A stretch of DNA of 58,500 bases from Tubiluchus corallicola (Eukaryota > Priapulida > Priapulimorpha > Priapulimorphida > Tubiluchidae). The stretch covers positions 250,001-308,500 of the forward strand of contig JAQGDQ010000169.1 in the NCBI GenBank assembly GCA_030141605.1. Reading direction: 5' to 3'. A program made the translations under genes and the position numbers. Below, piece after piece: positions 53,081 through 58,500 of this stretch. The stretch's first letter is position 1. Every line of letters starts with the position of its first letter. Under the pieces are notes generated by a model that saw nothing but the letters and a program-made list of their open reading frames with translations, was not told the DNA's origin and did no database searches.

Positions 53081-56000
53081 AACGACGATCACAAGGAAAA
53101 CAATGCCGATGCTAATGGTAATACTGACAAAACTTAATGAATTCATATTCAAATCCGCGAGCACGATCATGTATTTCGGATGATTATGCCTGGTTGGCCT
53201 GTTCAATGTGATTAATTAACTCAAATGTGATTCGGTGTCTCGAGCTCAAAAGTTCGACGCCTAACATAGGATGCCTTAATATTGGGTTCTTTATTACAAA
53301 CCGTGCAGCTCGTGGTGTAATAACTGTAATTAGTAAATAAACTAATAAATGTAGTTCAGTTCCTTGCAAGCAGGAAGCCCAGGTTCAGTCCTTGGATAAA
53401 CAGCCTGATGACAAGTTTTAAATGCTAGTCATATCTTTTGCCGTTTTAGAGGTACAATCAAGACGGCAATGGGATCTTACTGGCTTTATTTAAGTTTATC
53501 CAAGGACAAATGAATAGTTGGAAGGACGATTGCTGGCAATAATAACAATAATAATAATATTGACTGAAGATCTAGGTGCATGTTATTCTCGCTATCTATT
53601 AACTAGGCCTATCGTATTTACATGTTATTACCATATTATACGACCTTATTAATGGCATTTATGGGTTGCCACAGTTACAACAACCGGCCACTGGGCCAGG
53701 CTACAAATTACATGTATTAGTCTTATATAAATCGTTTAGTTGAAATGTAGTATGGACTGAAAATAAAACACCGGACTAAAATCGCCGTGTGAAATAGATT
53801 ATTTGTCGCGAGACCTACCCAAGAAAAATTGTTAGCTCATTTTTCAGAAAAATTATAGACAATTTAATGTGCACAGCTGCCCCTTTTAAGCTTGCATTTA
53901 TCCCATGTCCCATCTTCCACCTATGTAATGTTTTCTATTGCCGAAACATTTCACAATTTCTGAATTATAATCTAGTTTTATTAGTAAATTTGGCTCAGCA
54001 CCAAAATACGACACAAAAAAGTCACCTTTGTTTTCCGAAACATTGTCTTTGCCTGATAAAATCGAACTTCCGTAGAACATCGGTAGGAATCGTTTGAGCG
54101 GTTCAGATATCACACACGTTATTCCCATTATGATCTCTTATTATGTATCACGTCTCATAGCATTTTCAAAAATCAGACAACACAACAAAAAGGTCAAAAA
54201 TAGTCAAATATGACAAATGAGAAATGCTTGTGTTTGAAATTAAAATTGTTTTTATCACTTTTTAATCACTGTAAGAGAGTTTCACACTTATCGATTGGAC
54301 TAATTAATCCAAACGGTTGCTGGTCTAAAAATCAAAGCATTGACTTCAAACGAGCTTTAGCAATATTTACATTACGTATACTCATACGATGATTACGTTT
54401 GTTTTGCAGCGTTGCAGCGAAATGTTAGTTGTTCATTTGATTGACTTCGACCTACTTATGATCTACTTCACATCCAATATCTGAACTATCGACAACGTCG
54501 CAGACGATTGATATTTGCAAATACTGCTGATCAGGCAGGGCCTATCATGAAACATAGTTCACGATTGTCGTGACATCATGATTGTGTGATCGTGCGCAAA
54601 GAATTGACCAAGGATCGGTGTTTGATAGTGTTGCCCTGTACACAAATTGTTACACTAATTAATATTGCATTACGCAAATTACATTATTACGCAAATAGCC
54701 TATCTACTGATATCTACTGTATTAAAAATTATAGTCAGTTGCTCCAGAATATCAAAGAGTCAGTTGTTACGAGCAAGAACAAGCTAGAATGTCACTCTTG
54801 AATACTTCATTTAGAATGGTGACAAAAGAGAAGCCATGGATAGGCAACCGCGTATTCTGATTAAGACTAAATACAGCAAGTAAATAAATGAACTTATTCT
54901 TACTCTTGTGATATTAACATTCTAATTGAATAAGCAACAATACAAAGAGAAAATAATATAAACAGCTCAGGGTAACAAGTTACGATAGTGAAACCTAGCT
55001 GTACTTCATAATTATTACAAAACGATCAATCCAAATATATTAGTTAGTCTTGTGTTTCGTGAGTAACATGGCCTTTCTTCCAGCTGTTTTGCGTGTAGAC
55101 GTATACACACTCGCCTTCTTTGCACCTTTATGCCATTCTCAACGCACGTAAGCACTCTATAGAGATATCAACCTAACTATTAAGCAAAATTAATAATAAT
55201 AACAGGCACACCTGCTGGTTAGAGATAACAAGTAATAATAGTTAGAGACAGCTACGCCAACTCTTTACTATAAGTGCTACATAAGATTACTGTTTTAGTT
55301 GTACCGGATAATTGTGTAAACATTAGTTCAGAATAACGAATGCTCTAAAATATTGAAAACTACAATAGCTTTTTTAAATCAAAGCTTCGATTAAATAATA
55401 ATTATCTCGGATACTCAAATTTCGTTAAACTCTCAAAGCTACGCGCGGCACAGTGAATCTACTAGGATTGGCGCCTTTTTGTCACATTCGCGTGGCCAAC
55501 AAATAGAAGGCTGTAACATGATTAGCATGATCATGAACATGTTAGTTTCTCACGTCATGTGATATATAGCCCATTTTTCGTGACATCATGCTTTAAACAG
55601 TAACACTTACACAAACGTGTTTGACGCACAAGGGAAGACGCCTGCCATTGCACAAACTGTGCTTAGTTTCTGACGTAAGCAATCGCTGTGCTCGGTTGCC
55701 GTTAATTAACTTTCTAACCTAATTATTCAATATATGGAAAAATTGCTAACTTTTATAGGCAAGAAAATGTATATTTTGGACAGTAAATCAAAATGAGATT
55801 GAGTCTAAACAATCGCCCGGTCTTCCTCTAAGCTTCTCGGATACTCTAACTCTCTCAAAAGTAACCAAAAATGAATTTATGCACAACACGAAAAAACCAA
55901 CTACTGCATATAACGATTAGAATAATATTTTTTCATCACCAATAATTCTATGGGCAATTTAATCGAAATACGATAAAATTAAAAAGTGATTCAAGAATGT

Positions 56001-56390
56001 GGGTTAAAACTGCAATTCGAAAGTTACCCGAATATTGCAATAATATGCAGTAAAGACACGAATCATTCAAGACGCACACAATTTTAAAAGTCATTTAACC
56101 GCAAATTCGGCACCACACATTATACTTTGCAATGTCATGTGAGCTATGATAATATCAGGTACGGATTGTCAAGGAAAGACAAAGATCATAAAAAGCGAAG
56201 GAAAATGAAGCAGATTTAAAAGGAAAATAGTTTGCGAAAGAGTTTTCTTTTTTGATTAATTACTTATCATTCATTTCTTATTGCAAATAAAACAAAGTTC
56301 AAGCGATTAGCATACGACAATGAAATTTTAATAAACTATTACGATTAATGCACCCATTAGACAAATCTGGCAAAATGATTTTACCTATAA
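52991..56390. other. No gene recognised; simple repeats
   Basis: Contains a (GAC)n tract (about 53047-53090) and an (AAT)n tract (about 53537-53562). Small frames lack domains. It may include the promoter of the Atg8-like gene. Near 55635-55675 a minus-strand ATG followed by 12 codons and a GTAAGT donor could be a stray first exon, but nothing links it to a gene. Confidence 0.4.
53047..53090. repeat. (GAC)n microsatellite
   Basis: About twelve GAC triplets just upstream of the proposed start of the Atg8-like gene on the minus strand. Confidence 0.95.
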
Positions 56391-56394
56391 ACCC

Positions 56395-56605
56395 ATATCT
56401 ATCATATCTCACACTACATCACACCGCACCACACTACACCATGCTTCACCACACGATACCATACCACATCACACCACACATACCACACCACGCCGTACTG
56501 CACCACACCACAGCACAGTCTGCACCACGCACTGACATGACACCCACCTCATTATTTCACAGCACACCACGCTCATCTGGTTACACCACATCACAAAAAT
56601 AATCC
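56395..56605. repeat. Degenerate (ACACC)n/(CCACA)n tract
   Basis: About 200 bases of ACC/CACA-rich, C-biased low-complexity sequence on the plus strand. It yields a His/Pro/Thr-rich frame that is a repeat artefact. Confidence 0.85.
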
Positions 56606-56609
56606 ACAC

Positions 56610-58500
56610 CACTCTCAGTTTAACAATGACAGCTTAAATCAGTTCTAAGATATCCTATCACAACACTGAAAGTGTATTCAATACAGAGCCCAGAAAAACC
56701 AACTATTAGTACATGGTCGATCCAGTAAGAAGATGAGATCTAAAAATCCGTGAAAGTTATCATCTAATACTATAACAGCATGTTAAGCAATCTAAATGGT
56801 GTATCATTGCACAACAAAAAGTATATTTTGAAAAGGTTAGCTAGTTACGTCTTATAGCTACTATATCTTGATTATAAGCTATAAGTAGTCGGTGCAGCAT
56901 AGGGGTGTGGTGTCACGTGAGCTACTACTACACGCAAACTCAAATGTTTAAAGCCACTTTCCATCTGCAAATACATAGTGGGTGGAGCTCGCTAAATTTA
57001 AACCCAACAAAAAATTCACTTTGTCGCGTTTCAGCGCTTTGAATAAATATTTTAATGGTAATCTTGAAGATGAAGACCGAATCGGTCCTACGCATTGCGA
57101 ATTCTTTATTTTTGGTTTAGTATTCTTATAAGCAAACCATTTATATATGTCCTATTTTCAACTTTTACATGTTACCAGTTTCTATTAACTAATACTCTTA
57201 CTGACGTTAATATCTAACATTAACGCCAGATATTGCCCTAATAATGATTACATTTCAGTAATATATTCTCGTTATCATGACATACTCTGTGTCATAATGG
57301 TGCGTCAAATTGTCATTAGTTTCAGTTGCTAGTTCACTTAGCAACTATTTATCACAATAAAAAACAATTACTGATGATTATTACTTACTTTAAAGGGACT
57401 GGTGGATATCCTAGGTTTCCATAAGCCTATAATTCTTTAAGCCAGTTAACTCGTTAAAGCACATTTGTTACCCATCCCGCTAGTCTCAAAGCACAATATT
57501 CACCTGGTCAACGTTACCTGTTATCAGTAACAATGACTCTTTTGCCCCAGACCACTGGCTCTCAATTCATTGCTATGTTACTCCTATTTCAGAATTGTGG
57601 CAGTTAAAAATGGTTTGTTTTATTTGTATTAACGTTTGATTTACATTTTATCGCGAAAAACTATGAGTTGAGAAAAAGTATTCGTTTACTAACAAAAATG
57701 TTTGATTAGAAAGAAAAATAACCACTTAAAGAGGGAGAGTTGACGCCGGGGAGACAAAAATATAGACTCATTGCCAGAAAAGGCGAGCAGAAGTGTCAAG
57801 CCAGTTTGATTTCGAGCGAAAAGTATTCGCTCAGAAATCAAAAGGATAAGAAACCACTAGGTGACCAGTTGACCGACGGACAATAAATATAATCTCATAA
57901 ATAGAAATTGATCATTTATTGTCAAAATATAGATGCTGCGCAAGAACCGACAGTCTGTACGTAAGCAGATTCCCCAAACAAAATTAAATATTTGTTTTTG
58001 ATAGAGATTTACTCAGTAAGAGATACAGAGTCAAAAGTCTGAATTGCTCTTGACAGTGATGTGTTTTGAACTAAATCGTGGTGTGTCAGTGTTATTGTGA
58101 AAAGCAACTAAAAGGGATGTTTTCTAGCGAAGAGTTCTGCAAACGAGGACAGTGAAATCAAGGTTTTTATTGAATGAAAAACCACAATAATTGTTTTGGA
58201 GAATAAACTTCGATTAAAATCATTGAAGATAGTAACAACGTACGCGATTATTAAACTATGTAGCTGTCAAGTTTATTACTTATGCAAATTTGTGCCATCA
58301 GTCTGATATTCGTCTTTAATTGACTCTATTATCATCATCATCATCACTAGTATGTTGTTACCATCGTCGTCGATATTGTCGACATTATCACCATATTTTG
58401 TGTCAAGTGCAATAATGAATTACTATATTGATATAATATTCAAACGTATACATATTAAACAAAATAAAATTGTTGAATAGTTACTAATACCGTGGCGAGA
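56610..58500. other. No gene recognised to the window end
   Basis: AT-rich, short frames. A short plus-strand frame at about 57932 (MLRKNRQSV, followed by a GTAAGC donor-like site) cannot be linked to anything. An ATC/GTC trinucleotide tract lies at about 58329-58375. Confidence 0.35.

Noticed and set aside
53345-53400. tRNA-like B-box (GGTTCAGTCC) with an A-box-like motif upstream
   Set aside because: Spacing between boxes is too short and no cloverleaf can be drawn. At most a decayed tRNA-derived SINE; a similar weak motif lies near 39800-39822.
56348-56602. 84-codon His/Pro/Thr-rich frame
   Set aside because: Artefact of the ACACC-type low-complexity tract.

Overview
This is a 58.5 kb AT-rich stretch of an animal (metazoan) nuclear genome. 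The evidence is genes split by GT-AG introns, AATAAA polyadenylation signals, a C2H2 zinc-finger protein, a ULK3-type kinase with MIT repeats, an aminergic seven-transmembrane receptor, a tandem DM13 protein and a GABARAP/Atg8 relative. Long low-complexity tracts, fold-back repeats and a decayed LINE suggest a non-model invertebrate; I cannot place the phylum from sequence alone. There is no sign of prokaryotic, organellar or viral genes.

Plus strand, left to right: a three-finger C2H2 protein (1437-2321); a seven-exon secreted protein with two DM13 domains (4462-9626); a LINE relic on the minus strand (about 11.1-11.85 kb); a complete 13-exon ULK3-like kinase (13266-22748); 9 kb of intergenic DNA holding an inverted motif array (27.4-30.5 kb) and a palindromic microsatellite; and a single-exon biogenic-amine-type GPCR (31992-33458). 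From 33.6 to 44.4 kb I see no gene, only a tandem duplication, two inverted-repeat elements and microsatellites.

Minus strand, right-hand part: a multi-exon gene for a DUF1647-like (glycosyltransferase-like) protein (44398 to about 48839), whose introns carry a pentanucleotide array and a 1.1 kb fold-back repeat; then a GABARAP-type Atg8 gene (51850 to about 52990). Its reading frame aligns with GABARAP residue for residue but stops at codon 115, so it lacks the C-terminal glycine needed for lipidation. The last 5.5 kb hold only simple repeats.

Exon models were built by hand from splice signals, reading-frame phase and family motifs. All junction phases are consistent in the DM13 gene, the ULK3 gene, the four main exons of the DUF1647-like gene and the three main exons of the Atg8-like gene. 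The first exons of the last two genes are tentative. The genes do not form an obvious functional cluster; a ULK-family kinase and an Atg8-family protein 29 kb apart may be coincidence.
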